Of a stretch of DNA of 64,000 bases, positions 1-8,780 are shown in pieces. The stretch lies in contig NZ_PVNH01000014.1 in NCBI RefSeq assembly GCF_003001955.1, positions 1-64,000 on the forward strand. The letters are read 5' to 3'. Under the pieces are notes generated by a model that was not told the DNA's origin, searched no databases, and saw nothing but the letters and a program-made list of their open reading frames with translations. The stretch comes from Prauserella shujinwangii (GTDB lineage Bacteria > Actinomycetota > Actinomycetes > Mycobacteriales > Pseudonocardiaceae). The position numbers were made by a program, and so were the translations under genes. Every line of letters starts with the position of its first letter. The stretch's first letter is position 1.

Positions 1-90
1 CCCGGACCCATCCCGAACCCGGAAGCTAAGCCCACCAGCGCCGATGGTACTGCACCCGAAGGGGTGTGGGAGAGTAGGACACCGCCGTAC
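1..90 (+). rRNA. rrf: 5S ribosomal RNA, 3' portion (5' end outside window)
   Basis: The first ~90 bases match the conserved body and 3' end of actinobacterial 5S rRNA, including the CCCATCCCGAACCCGGAAG loop region and the GAGAGTAGGACACCGCCG 3' segment. About 27 bases of the 5' end lie before the window. It is the last gene of an rRNA operon coming in from the left, and a strong hairpin follows it. The exact 3' end is uncertain by 2-3 bases. Confidence 0.95.
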
Positions 91-100
91 ATAACCTAAG

Positions 101-158
101 AAACCCCGGAAGTGGTCCGGTCGAGAACGTAAAGTTCTCCCGCCACTTCCGGGGTTTT
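101..158 (+). terminator. Rho-independent terminator of the rRNA operon
   Basis: A 15-base arm (AAACCCCGGAAGTGG, 101-115) is matched by its exact complement at 143-157, followed by TTTTCTTT. The hairpin starts about 10 bases after the 5S gene, where an rrn terminator is expected. Confidence 0.9.
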
Positions 159-182
159 CTTTGTGCTCGGTACGGTGCTGTT

Positions 183-1025
183 GTGAGAAGCACCGTGCAT
201 TCCGATGTGGCCGCGTTCGCCTCCCTCGCGATGCCCTTTTTTGGGCGGGATCCGGTCCGGCACACGTCTGCGCTCAGTGCCGTCAGCGGCCTCCGGCGCG
301 GCGGTGCGGAGTCGGCCCTGGTCACCGCGCACGACGAGGGACGGCTCCGTGCGGTACTCCCGTGGACGCGCCCGCTGCCGGTTCCGGTGAGCGGGGTGCC
401 GGTCGAGGCGAGTCGCGTCGTCGCCACGGCGGTCGCGGAGATGACCACCGCCCTCGGCGCCGTCAACGGTCCGCGCGCCGAAGCGGAAGCGTTCGTGTCC
501 GCCTGGACCGGCCTGACGGGGGCGTCCGTGACCGGAGACCGGACGATGATCCTGTACGAGCTCGGCGAGCTGTCCGATCCGCGCCCGGTTCCCGGCCTGT
601 TCCGCTTCGCCACCTCGGACGAGGTCGATCTCGTCGCCCGCTGGCGGCGGGACTTCGCCGCGGAAGCGCTGCCCTGGCAACCTGAGGACCCGGACCCGGC
701 CGGCACCGCGGCGACCGTCATCACCGAGCGGACCTGCGGTCTCTGGTGCGTGGGCGGCACCCCGGTCGCCACCGCACAGGCCAGCCGGCCGGAATGCGGC
801 ATGGCGCGGATCAGCTACGTCTACACCCCGCCCGAGCACCGCGGCCGCGGTTACGGAGCGGCGGTCTCCGCCGCGATCTCACGCCACCTGCGGCACGCCG
901 GTGTTGCGCACGTCGTCCTGTACGCAGACCAGGCCAACCCCACGTCGAACGCCCTCTACCAGCGCCTCGGCTACCGCCGCATCCTCGACTTCGCCAACCT
1001 CCCCCTCACCCCACCCACCGGGTGA
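183..1025 (+). CDS. GNAT-family N-acetyltransferase (280 aa)
   Basis: Probably transfers an acetyl group from acetyl-CoA to an unknown amine. The C-terminal half (about residues 150-275) carries the GNAT signature: an RGRGYG acetyl-CoA pyrophosphate-binding loop followed by a helix, then the N-P-x-S-N-x-L-Y-x-x-L-G-Y motif typical of motif B. The N-terminal ~130 residues are a less conserved extension common in actinobacterial two-part GNAT proteins. GTG start at 183 gives the full ORF. The stop codon (1023-1025) lies inside the first copy of the palindromic repeat. Substrate unknown; family assignment is secure. Confidence 0.85.
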   Translation: MRSTVHSDVAAFASLAMPFFGRDPVRHTSALSAVSGLRRGGAESALVTAHDEGRLRAVLPWTRPLPVPVSGVPVEASRVVATAVAEMTTALGAVNGPRAEAEAFVSAWTGLTGASVTGDRTMILYELGELSDPRPVPGLFRFATSDEVDLVARWRRDFAAEALPWQPEDPDPAGTAATVITERTCGLWCVGGTPVATAQASRPECGMARISYVYTPPEHRGRGYGAAVSAAISRHLRHAGVAHVVLYADQANPTSNALYQRLGYRRILDFANLPLTPPTG

Positions 1026-1075
1026 GCAAGGGAGCTTTACTACCGCCAGGCGGTAGTAAAGCTCCCTTGCTCACC
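1020..1075. repeat. Palindromic repeat, family A copy 1
   Basis: A near-perfect hairpin: GAGCAAGGGAGCTTTACT pairs with AGTAAAGCTCCCTTGCTC, and in this copy the inner TACCGCC/GGCGGTA also pairs, making the longest stem of the eight copies. It overlaps the stop codon of the GNAT gene. Probably acts as a transcription terminator or RNA 3'-end stabiliser, although there is no U-tract. Confidence 0.9.
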
Positions 1076-1112
1076 CAACAGGGCGCCGGAAGAGCCTCCG
1101 TACCCTGGGGGC

Positions 1113-1868
1113 GTGAGCATCGCACGCCTGCTGGCCATCCAACCTGACCCATCGGACCCGCTCGGGCCACTCGGTGACTGGCTGACCGAAGCCGGCGCCG
1201 AACTCGATGTGCGGCAGCCACCAGGTGACCAGCTCCCGGACGGCCTGGACCGGTACGACGGCGTGGTCTGCCTCGGCGGCGGCATGGGTGCCGAGGACGA
1301 CCGCGAGCATCCCTGGCTTGCTGACGTCCGCAAGCTGCTCGGCCGTGCGGCGGGGACTGCCACACCCACGCTGGCGATCTGCCTCGGCGCCCAACTGCTC
1401 GCCGTCGCCACCGGCGGCCGCGTCGCACGTGGGTCCGCCGGGCCGGAGGTGGGACCGGCGCTGGTCGCGAAGAAGGATGCGGCGTGGAAGGACCCGCTCT
1501 GCGCGGACCTGCCGCTGATGCAGGACGTGCTGCAGTTCCACCAGGACGTCATCGAGCAGCTTCCGGGTGGTGCGGAACTCCTCGCCTCCGCCCCGAAGTA
1601 CCCGCACCAGGCGTTCCGGATCGGCCGGTGCGCCTACGGTGTGCAGTTCCACATCGAGACCACCCCGGAGGTCGTCCGGACATGGGCGGCCAACGCGCCG
1701 GGTATCGCCGCCTCCGCACGCGAGGACGCGCTGACCGAGGAGCGGCTCGCCAGCGTCCACACCGACCTGGAAGAGACGTGGCGTCCGTTCGCCCACCGCT
1801 TCGTGCGCCTGGCGGCCGGCGACTTGGACCCCGCCGCCTACCACCCGCGCACCCTCCCCCTCGCCTGA
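1113..1868 (+). CDS. Class I glutamine amidotransferase-like protein (251 aa)
   Basis: Has the triad fold of free-standing class I GATases: nucleophile Cys90 in the elbow A-I-C-L-G-A-Q, and His180/Glu182 in Y-G-V-Q-F-H-I-E. An early G-G-G-M-G motif (residues 55-59) forms the oxyanion region. Similar proteins are annotated as GMP-synthase-like or GuaA-type amidotransferases but lack the synthetase domain, so the ammonia acceptor is unknown. GTG start at 1113. It stands alone between two family A repeats and just upstream of glnE; a link to nitrogen metabolism is only inference from position. Confidence 0.85.
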   Translation: MSIARLLAIQPDPSDPLGPLGDWLTEAGAELDVRQPPGDQLPDGLDRYDGVVCLGGGMGAEDDREHPWLADVRKLLGRAAGTATPTLAICLGAQLLAVATGGRVARGSAGPEVGPALVAKKDAAWKDPLCADLPLMQDVLQFHQDVIEQLPGGAELLASAPKYPHQAFRIGRCAYGVQFHIETTPEVVRTWAANAPGIAASAREDALTEERLASVHTDLEETWRPFAHRFVRLAAGDLDPAAYHPRTLPLA

Positions 1869-1876
1869 CCCCGAGG

Positions 1877-1929
1877 GGGCAAGGGAGCTTTACTACCGCC
1901 AGACGGGAGTAAAGCTCCCTTGCTCACCC
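1877..1929. repeat. Palindromic repeat, family A copy 2
   Basis: GCAAGGGAGCTTTACTACC..., loop CCAGA, ...GGGAGTAAAGCTCCCTTGC, beginning 9 bases after the GATase stop and about 50 bases before glnE. Confidence 0.9.
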
Positions 1930-1976
1930 AGTGGCATGGCGTGGTCTGGGCGCCCGGCGGGCTACGGTGGTAGCCG

Positions 1977-4949
1977 ATGGCAGAGCGTGTCAGATCGTCC
2001 GCGTCAGCGGCGAGGTTCGGTTTCACCGACGATCGAGCCGAAATCGAGCTCCGGGCCGCCGGGTGGTGGGACGACGAAGGTCCCGTCAACGGTTGCGAGC
2101 CGATCCTGTCCGCGCTGTCCCGCGCGCCCGACCCGAGCCTCGCGCTCCGATCACTTGACCGCATCCGCGAGGCCGACGTGGCCGGTTGGCCGGACCTGTC
2201 CGCAGCACTTCGGGACAATCCCGTTCTTCGTGGACGGCTCATCGCCGCCGTGGGCGCGTCCAGCGCGCTCGCCGACTTCCTGGTGATGTCGCCTCGGCAA
2301 TGGCACCGGCTCGCCAACCCCGACTGCACGGACACCGCCGACTACACCGCGGTCCTGCAGGACGCGATCCGGCCGGACGGCGAGGTGCTCACCGGTACCG
2401 ACGCCGCTCAGGCGCTGCGCTCGGGCTACCGCGGGCTGCTGCTCGAGATCGCCGCCGTCGACCTCGGCAGCCTCGTCGAACGAGACCTCGAGCGACCGAC
2501 ATACCCCGAGGTCGCGAGCGCGCTCACCGCACTCGCCGAGGCAGCGCTCCGCGCGGGCCTCACGATCGCCGAGCACGAGGTCGCCGACGCCGCGCACGGC
2601 ACGCTGGCGGTGATCGCCATGGGCAAGTGCGGTGGCCGTGAACTCAACTACGTGAGTGACGTCGACGTGGTGTTCGTCGGTGAGGGCGACATCCAGATCA
2701 CCACCCGCGTCGCCACCGCGATGATGCGCGTGGTCGGCACGGCCTGCTTCGAGGTGGACGCCGCGCTCCGGCCGGAAGGCAAGGCGGGCGCTCTCGTCCG
2801 CACCCTCGACGGGCACGAGGCGTACTACAAGAAGTGGGCCCGCACTTGGGAGTTCCAGGCGCTGCTCAAGGCCAGACCGGTCGCCGGGGACGCCGAGCTC
2901 GGCCGGCGGTACGCGGAACTGGTCGCACCGATGGTGTGGTCTGCGTCGGAACGCGAGAACTTTGTCGCCGACGTCCAGCAGATGCGCAGGCGGGTGGAAC
3001 GGCACGTGCCCGCGGAGATCGCCGACCGTGAGCTGAAACTCGGCCGCGGCGGTCTCCGTGACGTCGAGTTCGCCGTGCAGCTCCTGCAACTGGTGCACGG
3101 TCGCGTGGACCCGCAACTGCGGTCGGCCACCACCCTCGACGCGCTGCGGTCACTCGGCGAAGGGGGATACGTCGCCCGGGCGGACGCCGCCGAACTCGAG
3201 TCGTCGTACGAGTTCCTGCGCACGGTGGAGCACCGGCTGCAGCTACGCCGCCTGCGCCGTACACACTTGTTCCCCGACTTCGACGACACCACCGAACTGC
3301 GCTGGCTCGCCAGGGCATGCGGGCTTGGCGCGGCCCGGGGCCGCTCGGTGAGCGAGATCCTCCTCTCCGAGTACCGGACGAACGTCCGGCGCATCCGTCG
3401 TCTGCACGAGAAGCTCTTCTACCGTCCGCTGCTCGACGCGGTGGCACGCGTGCCAACCGCCGCGCTCCGGCTGACCACCGAGCAGGCCGCGAGCAGGCTG
3501 TCCGCCCTCGGCTACGCGGCACCTGACGGCGCTCTGCAGCACATCAAGGCCCTCACGTCCGGGGTGTCGCGGCGAGCGTCGATCCAGCAGGCCTTGCTGC
3601 CCGTGCTCCTCGATCTGCTGGCGGACACACCCGACCCCGACGGTGGGCTGCTCGCGTACCGGAGAGTGTCGGAAGCGCTGGCGGACACGCCCTGGTACCT
3701 GCGGGTCCTGCGGGACGAGGCCGCTGTCGTCGAGCGCCTCGCCACCCTGCTCGGTACGTCGCGGCTGGTGCCCGATCTGCTCGTGCGGGCGCCCGAGGTG
3801 CTCAAGCTGCTGGGTGATCCGGACCGGCTGGCCGGGCGCGCACCCGAGGAGGTGGCGAGGTCCCTGCGGGCGGCCGCGCGGAGGCAGCCCGGCCTCGCCG
3901 CCGCGGTCACCGCCGCGCGATCGCTGCGTAGGCACGAGATGCTGCGGGTAGCGTGCGCCGATCTGCTGGGCCTACTCGACGTGCCCGCCGTGTGCACGGC
4001 GTTGTCCTCCGTCTGGGGCGCGGTGCTGCAGAGCGCACTCGCGGCGGCGGTGCGGAAACGTGCGGCCGAGATCGGCGCCGAACCAGCCCGCATCGCAGTC
4101 ATCGGCATGGGTCGTCTCGGTGGGGAGGAACTCGGTTACGGCTCGGATGCGGATGTGTTGTTCGTGTGCGAAGCCGCGCCCGGTGCCGCCGATACCGAGG
4201 CGTTGCGGTTCGCCACGTCCGTGGCCGAGACCGTGCGGCAGTCGCTCGGCGCGCCGAGCCAGGACCCCGCCCTCCAGGTGGACGCTGACCTGCGGCCGGA
4301 GGGACGCAGCGGTCCTCTCGTACGCACGCTGGAGTCCTATCGGGCGTACTACGCGCGCTGGGGCGAAGTGTGGGAGGCGCAGGCGCTCCTCCGGGCCCGG
4401 TTCGTGGCGGGAGACCCGGAGCTGGGGGATCGGTTCATGGCGCTCATCGAACCCGTCCGCTATCCCGACGGCGGCCTCGACGCCACCAAGGTGCGAGAGG
4501 TGCGGCGGATCAAGGCTCGTGTGGAGAACGAGCGGCTGCCGCGCAGCGCCGATCCGACCACGCACACCAAACTCGGGCGCGGCGGGCTCGCCGACGTCGA
4601 GTGGACGGCGCAGCTGTTCCAGCTGCGCTACGCCGGTGAGGTGCCCGCGCTGCGGACCACCTCCACGCTCGATGCGCTGCGCGCGCTGGCGGAGGCCGGG
4701 CTGGCCGAGCAGACGGACGTGGACTTCCTCCTCGACGCCTGGTTGCTTGCGACCAGGGCCCGAAACGCGGCGATGCTGGTGCGGGGCAAGGCGGTCGATC
4801 AGCTGCCGTCGTCCGGCCGTGAGCTCGCCGCCGTCGCACGAGTACTGGGTTACTCGGCCGACGACGACCCCGGCGAGTTCCTCGACTCCTACCGCCGGAC
4901 CACCCGTCGCGCACACGCCGTGGTGGAGCGCCTGTTCTACGAAAGCTGA
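1977..4949 (+). CDS. glnE: Bifunctional glutamine synthetase adenylyltransferase/adenylyl-removing enzyme (990 aa)
   Basis: Controls glutamine synthetase by adding AMP to, or removing it from, the conserved GlnA tyrosine. The protein is two tandem nucleotidyltransferase halves. The N-terminal deadenylylase half has M-G-K-C-G-G-R-E-L from residue 215 and S-D-V-D-V-V-F metal-binding aspartates near 226-232. The C-terminal adenylylase half has M-G-R-L-G-G-E-E-L from residue 711 and S-D-A-D-V-L-F near 722-728. Length matches the family. ATG start at 1977. Its target glnA lies only ~0.6 kb downstream on the opposite strand, with one thioesterase gene between. Confidence 0.97.
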   Translation: MAERVRSSASAARFGFTDDRAEIELRAAGWWDDEGPVNGCEPILSALSRAPDPSLALRSLDRIREADVAGWPDLSAALRDNPVLRGRLIAAVGASSALADFLVMSPRQWHRLANPDCTDTADYTAVLQDAIRPDGEVLTGTDAAQALRSGYRGLLLEIAAVDLGSLVERDLERPTYPEVASALTALAEAALRAGLTIAEHEVADAAHGTLAVIAMGKCGGRELNYVSDVDVVFVGEGDIQITTRVATAMMRVVGTACFEVDAALRPEGKAGALVRTLDGHEAYYKKWARTWEFQALLKARPVAGDAELGRRYAELVAPMVWSASERENFVADVQQMRRRVERHVPAEIADRELKLGRGGLRDVEFAVQLLQLVHGRVDPQLRSATTLDALRSLGEGGYVARADAAELESSYEFLRTVEHRLQLRRLRRTHLFPDFDDTTELRWLARACGLGAARGRSVSEILLSEYRTNVRRIRRLHEKLFYRPLLDAVARVPTAALRLTTEQAASRLSALGYAAPDGALQHIKALTSGVSRRASIQQALLPVLLDLLADTPDPDGGLLAYRRVSEALADTPWYLRVLRDEAAVVERLATLLGTSRLVPDLLVRAPEVLKLLGDPDRLAGRAPEEVARSLRAAARRQPGLAAAVTAARSLRRHEMLRVACADLLGLLDVPAVCTALSSVWGAVLQSALAAAVRKRAAEIGAEPARIAVIGMGRLGGEELGYGSDADVLFVCEAAPGAADTEALRFATSVAETVRQSLGAPSQDPALQVDADLRPEGRSGPLVRTLESYRAYYARWGEVWEAQALLRARFVAGDPELGDRFMALIEPVRYPDGGLDATKVREVRRIKARVENERLPRSADPTTHTKLGRGGLADVEWTAQLFQLRYAGEVPALRTTSTLDALRALAEAGLAEQTDVDFLLDAWLLATRARNAAMLVRGKAVDQLPSSGRELAAVARVLGYSADDDPGEFLDSYRRTTRRAHAVVERLFYES

Positions 4950-4977
4950 ACCGCGACCCTCTCAACCCGAGCCTGGG

Positions 4978-5031
4978 GCGAGCAAGGGAGCTTTACTACC
5001 GTCAGACGAGAGCAAAGCTCCCTTGCTCACC
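4978..5031. repeat. Palindromic repeat, family A copy 3
   Basis: Starts ~29 bases after the glnE stop. Outer arms GAGCAAGGGAGCTTT/AAAGCTCCCTTGCTC (with one A-C mismatch inside, AGCAAAG instead of AGTAAAG). Confidence 0.88.
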
Positions 5032-5071
5032 TTTGGGCGACGGGAGGCGGCGGTGAACTTAGGGTGAGGCC

Positions 5072-5506
5072 GTGACCGAACGCGAACCATTCCGGGTCCG
5101 GATCAAGGTGCGGCATTACGAGCTTGACACCCTGGGCCACGTCAACCATGCCGTGTACCACTCCTACGGCGAGGTCGCCCGGCTGGAGCTGATGGAGCAG
5201 GCAGGCGGTCTCGACGGTGAGCTGCAACGTCAGCGACTCGCCGCGGTCCTGTTGGAGTCGACCATCAGCTTCCGGCGGGAACTGCGCGCTGGCGACGAGG
5301 TCGACGTGACCTGCACCGCCAAATTCGGCTCGGGCAAGACTTTCCAGATGAACTCCGACATCTACAAAGCCGACGGCACGCTGTCGGCGGAGATCAAGTG
5401 CGTCGTGGGTCTCATGGATCTCGACCGGCGCAAGCTCGTGACGGACCCGCGCGGCCGGTTCGAGCAGGCCGGGGCCGACCTGAAGCTGCTCTGTGGCGAG
5501 AACTGA
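5072..5506 (+). CDS. Acyl-CoA thioesterase, 4HBT hotdog fold (144 aa)
   Basis: The N-terminal R-H-Y-E-L-D-T-L-G-H-V-N-H-A-V-Y segment (roughly residues 11-27) is the classic YbgC/FadM hotdog signature with the catalytic aspartate of the D-x-x-G-H-V-N motif. Probably hydrolyses acyl-CoA or acyl-ACP thioesters in the cytoplasm. Single domain and usual family length. GTG start at 5072 chosen because the hotdog motif needs the upstream strand. It lies between glnE and glnA; no functional link is known. Confidence 0.88.
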   Translation: MTEREPFRVRIKVRHYELDTLGHVNHAVYHSYGEVARLELMEQAGGLDGELQRQRLAAVLLESTISFRRELRAGDEVDVTCTAKFGSGKTFQMNSDIYKADGTLSAEIKCVVGLMDLDRRKLVTDPRGRFEQAGADLKLLCGEN

Positions 5507-5520
5507 TCATGAAGAAACGC

Positions 5521-5553
5521 CGACGGCGGGGGTGCTCTCCACTCCCCGCCGCC
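5521..5553. terminator. Bidirectional terminator-like hairpin between thioesterase and glnA
   Basis: CGGCGGGG (5524-5531) pairs with CCCCGCCG (5544-5551) across a short loop in the 72-base gap between two convergent genes. There is no clear U-tract on either strand. Confidence 0.5.
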
Positions 5554-5578
5554 GGCGCAGCCCGCGGTCGGCGACCGA

Positions 5579-7003
5579 TCAGACGTCGTAGTACAGGGCG
5601 AACTCGTACGGGTGCGGGCGCAGCCGCAGCGGGTCGATCTCGTTCTCCCGCTTGAAGCTGATCCACGTCTCGATCACGTCGGGCGTGAACACACCGCCCT
5701 CGAGCAGGAACTCGTGGTCGGACTCGAGCGTGTCGAGCACCGTGCCGAGGTCACTCGGCACCAGCTTGACGTTCCTGGCCTCCTCGGGCGGCAGCTCGTA
5801 GAGGTCCTTGTCGATCGGCTCCGGCGGCTCGATCTTGTTCTTGATGCCGTCCAGGCCGGCCATCATCATCGCGGCGAACGCGAGGTACGGGTTACCGGAG
5901 GAGTCCGGGCACCGGAACTCGATGCGCTTGGCCTTCGCGTTGTTCCCGGTGATCGGGATACGCACGCACGCGGACCGGTTGCGCTGCGAGTACACCAGGC
6001 TGACCGGGGCCTCGAAACCCGGCACGAGCCGGTGGTACGAGTTCACCGTCGGGTTGGTGAACGCGAGCAGGCTCGGCGCGTGGGTCAGGATGCCGCCGAT
6101 GTAGTGTCGCGCGGTGTCGGACAGGCCCGCGTAGCCCGACTCGTCGTAGAAGAGCGGCTCGCCGTCCTTCCAGAGCGACTGGTGGCAGTGCATGCCCGAG
6201 CCGTTGTCGCCGAACAGCGGCTTCGGCATGAACGTGGCGGTCTTGCCCGCGGCGAACGCCGTGTTCTTCACGATGTACTTGAACAGCTGCAGGTCGTCCG
6301 CGGCGTGCAGCAGCGTGTTGAACTTGTAGTTGATCTCCGCCTGGCCCGCCGTGCCGACCTCGTGGTGAGCACGCTCGATCTCGAAGCCGGACGACATCAG
6401 GTTCCGGGTGATGTCGTCGCGCAGGTCGGCGTAGTGGTCGACCGGGGGAACGGGGAAGTAGCCGCCCTTGTACTTGGTCTTGTAACCCTTGTTCCCGCCC
6501 TCTTCGTCGCGACCGGTGTTCCACCAGCCCTCGATCGAGTCGATCTCGTGGAAGGTCGCGTTCTCGGAGGAGTCGAACCGCACCGAGTCGAAGGTGTAGA
6601 ACTCTGCCTCCGGGCCGAAGAACACGGTGTCCGCGATACCGGACTCGGTGACGTACTGCTCCGCCTTGCGCGCGATGTTCCGCGGGTCACGGCTGTAGGG
6701 CTCCCGCGTGAACGGGTCGTGCACGAAGAAGTTCATCGACAGAGTCTTGTGCTTGCGGAACGGGTCGATCCGCGCCGTCGCCGCGTCCGGCAGGAGCAGC
6801 ATGTCCGACTCGTGGATCGACTGGAATCCACGCACCGACGACCCGTCGAAAGCCAGACCTTCCTCGAAGGCGTCCGCGTCGAAGGCCTTGGCGGGGACGG
6901 TGAAGTGCTGCATGACACCCGGCAGGTCACAGAACCTCACGTCGACAAATTGCACGTCCTCGTCCGCGATGAGACGCTGGACATCGTCTGGAGTAGTGGA
7001 CAC
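5579..7003 (-). CDS. glnA: Type I glutamine synthetase (474 aa)
   Basis: Makes glutamine from glutamate, ammonia and ATP; main ammonium-assimilating enzyme and target of GlnE. Nearly colinear with mycobacterial GlnA1 as I recall it, including [19 protein letters not shown] and the adenylylation loop K-D-L-Y-E-L-P-P, where Tyr402 is the expected AMP acceptor. The open frame extends 28 codons upstream, but GTG at 7003 gives the family N-terminus (S-T-T-P-D-D-V) and has an AGAGGAG ribosome site; the longer form would lack homology. A GlnR-like box sits ~80 bases upstream. Confidence 0.97.
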   Translation of the reverse strand: MSTTPDDVQRLIADEDVQFVDVRFCDLPGVMQHFTVPAKAFDADAFEEGLAFDGSSVRGFQSIHESDMLLLPDAATARIDPFRKHKTLSMNFFVHDPFTREPYSRDPRNIARKAEQYVTESGIADTVFFGPEAEFYTFDSVRFDSSENATFHEIDSIEGWWNTGRDEEGGNKGYKTKYKGGYFPVPPVDHYADLRDDITRNLMSSGFEIERAHHEVGTAGQAEINYKFNTLLHAADDLQLFKYIVKNTAFAAGKTATFMPKPLFGDNGSGMHCHQSLWKDGEPLFYDESGYAGLSDTARHYIGGILTHAPSLLAFTNPTVNSYHRLVPGFEAPVSLVYSQRNRSACVRIPITGNNAKAKRIEFRCPDSSGNPYLAFAAMMMAGLDGIKNKIEPPEPIDKDLYELPPEEARNVKLVPSDLGTVLDTLESDHEFLLEGGVFTPDVIETWISFKRENEIDPLRLRPHPYEFALYYDV

Positions 7004-7082
7004 CCTCGGTGACTCCTCTGTGTTCGAGCTCGTTCGGCAGTACCCTCTTCGGCTCACGCTAAGAGCGCGGTGTTGCCCGACC

Positions 7083-7110
7083 GTCACCCGAATGTTTCGC
7101 CGGTGTTAAC
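7083..7110 (-). promoter_or_regulatory. GlnR-box-like site upstream of glnA
   Basis: On the minus strand the site reads TTAAC, 6 bases, GAAAC, 6 bases, GTGAC. This fits the actinobacterial GlnR consensus gTnAC-n6-GaAAC-n6-GTnAC with one mismatch. It begins 80 bases upstream of the glnA start, a sensible distance for nitrogen-responsive control. Inference from motif and position only. Confidence 0.6.
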
Positions 7111-7178
7111 GGGTCGGCGGATATCAGGACAGTCGACCAGGTCGCGCGCACGTCCCGCCAGCGGCATACCCTGGACGG

Positions 7179-7664
7179 GTGGCTAGATGGACCGGTGAGT
7201 GGCTTTCGTCACCAGCGACGACGCGCATGGGTGGTGACGAGGAGCCGCCACGCTGGCCCGGCGAGCGGCTGGGGCTCCCGGAGGACGGTGTCGGTGCTGC
7301 CGCGGGCAACGGCAGGCGGTTCCTCGCCCTCGTGGTCGACCTCGTGCTCGCGTCGCTGCTGACGGCGCTGTTCATCCGTCCGGACGTGGCCGATCCGATG
7401 GTGATGCAGCAGTTCAACCTGTGGTCGCTCGTCGTGTGGGCCACGATCACGGCGGTGCCCGTGGCGATCTTCGGCTTCACCCCGGGTATGGCGGTCTGGG
7501 CGCTCCGGGTGGCCAGGCTGGACGGCCGCGTCGCGGTGGGGGTGTGGCGCGCGCTCGTGCGAGCCGGGCTCACCTTCTTCGTCATCCCGGCAGCCGTGCG
7601 CAACGCGGACAACCGCGGCTGGCACGACCGCCTCACTGGGACCGTCGTGATCCGCATGCGCTGA
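7179..7664 (+). CDS. RDD-family membrane protein (161 aa)
   Basis: Small integral membrane protein with an N-terminal M-A-R-W-T-G-x-W-L motif, an R-R-F-L-A-L-V-V-D segment (RDD-type arginine/aspartate pair) at the first helix near residue 47, and three hydrophobic segments (about 50-70, 85-112 and 128-145). Function of RDD proteins is mostly unknown; ion transport has been proposed for some. GTG start at 7179. Diverges from glnA, sharing its upstream region. Confidence 0.8.
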   Translation: MARWTGEWLSSPATTRMGGDEEPPRWPGERLGLPEDGVGAAAGNGRRFLALVVDLVLASLLTALFIRPDVADPMVMQQFNLWSLVVWATITAVPVAIFGFTPGMAVWALRVARLDGRVAVGVWRALVRAGLTFFVIPAAVRNADNRGWHDRLTGTVVIRMR

Positions 7665-7680
7665 CGGCGGCGCCCGTGCC

Positions 7681-8661
7681 TCACGCGGCCGGGCGCCACA
7701 GTCGGGCGCGCACGTTCGGGGGTGGGCGGCTCCTCGCCTGGGCGTAGGCGGCGCGGAGCTCGGCTATCACTCCCTGCGGATTCCTGCGGAGCCGTGTCGG
7801 CAGCGTGTGCATGACCACGACACCGGCCGCGGTCAGCCGCGAGTGTTTGCGAACCGTCCTTTCGTAGTCGTTCGGGTTGAGGTGGAAGTCGAGCGAGTCG
7901 ATCTCCCATGCGAGTCCCGCCTCCGGCCACCACGCGTCGACGATGCCGAGCACCGTGCCGAACTCGTCGTGGATCTCGACGTTCCACTGTGGCTCGGGCA
8001 GCGTGCTCCGCCGTGCGACGCGGGCGGCCCAGGCCTCGGCGGCGGAGCGGATGCCCCGGTCCATCTCCTCGACCACGATGCGCGGAAGCGCGGATCCGAT
8101 GGTGGTGCCCTGTTCCAGCTCGTGTCGGAGGTCGCGGGGATGGCACAGCTCGCGCTGGACGGCATCGGCGATCATCGCCCGGATGTCGTTCAGGCTGTCC
8201 ATGCGGTGTGCGGCGTCGATGAGGGCACGGGCGAGCGGCGCGACGGGGAGCCCGTCGACGGTCTCCGGCTCCGGCGGGTGGATGGTGCGCTCGACGACGG
8301 CGAAACCGCGGGTGGCGACGCGGCGGTCGTGCGGGATGAGGACGTGGACCCGGGAGTCGGACGGTAGGTGCCGGACGCCGTGCAGCCGGGCCGCCTCGAT
8401 CCCGGTGATCATGGCGCCTGGTCCGGCGTGGACGAGAGCGCCCCGGTCGAGCTGGTGGCGAGTCGGGGTGCCGTTGTTGAGGAGGACGACTCCGGGGATG
8501 AGCCTGCGCCAGGGACCGCCGGCGCGGCAACGGCGGGAGATCGCCGAGTGCGACATGCCCAGCGCGACGAGAACGGCCCGGGGAGCGACCCCTCCCGGAA
8601 ACCGTTTCCGCAGCTCATCGTGCGCGATGGCGCATCGCCGTGTCACAGCGCCATCATGCAA
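7681..8661 (-). CDS. AbiEi-antitoxin-like / DUF559-type protein, paralogue 1 (~326 aa)
   Basis: The N-terminal part has a winged-helix-like segment with the actinobacterial hallmark C-R-A-G-G-P-W-R-R-L-x-P-G-V, as in AbiEi type IV antitoxin-like proteins. The C-terminal ~110 residues (E-P-Q-W-N-V-E-I ... D-A-W-W-P-E-A-G-L-A-W-E-I-D-S) resemble the Vsr/DUF559 restriction-endonuclease-like fold. No AbiEii toxin gene is adjacent. The start is uncertain: TTG at 8661 or GTG at 8646, neither with a clear ribosome site. A second full paralogue lies at 13998-14954. Confidence 0.75.
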   Translation of the reverse strand: MHDGAVTRRCAIAHDELRKRFPGGVAPRAVLVALGMSHSAISRRCRAGGPWRRLIPGVVLLNNGTPTRHQLDRGALVHAGPGAMITGIEAARLHGVRHLPSDSRVHVLIPHDRRVATRGFAVVERTIHPPEPETVDGLPVAPLARALIDAAHRMDSLNDIRAMIADAVQRELCHPRDLRHELEQGTTIGSALPRIVVEEMDRGIRSAAEAWAARVARRSTLPEPQWNVEIHDEFGTVLGIVDAWWPEAGLAWEIDSLDFHLNPNDYERTVRKHSRLTAAGVVVMHTLPTRLRRNPQGVIAELRAAYAQARSRPPPNVRARLWRPAA

Positions 8662-8690
8662 CCAGCCACTGACAGTTTCCGCGTGGTCGC

Positions 8691-8743
8691 GGTGAGCAAG
8701 GGAGCTTTGCTGCTGTCAGGCGGTAGTAAAGCTCCCTTGCTCC
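8691..8743. repeat. Palindromic repeat, family A copy 4
   Basis: GAGCAAGGGAGCTTTGCT...AGTAAAGCTCCCTTGCTC; one G-T wobble replaces an A-T pair. It is 3' of the DUF4191 gene and 30 bases upstream of the AbiEi-like gene. Confidence 0.88.
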
Positions 8744-8780
8744 CTCGCGGGGGTGTGAGTGGTGGGTTGGTGGTGCGGGG

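Noticed and set aside
5612-7012. A 466-codon frame antisense to glnA
   Set aside because: Shadow of a highly conserved enzyme; no recognisable motif.
7669-7697. GGCGCCCG/CGGGCGCC hairpin as a terminator between RDD and the AbiEi-like gene
   Set aside because: Only eight pairs with a long loop and overlapping the stop codon; too weak in a GC-rich background.
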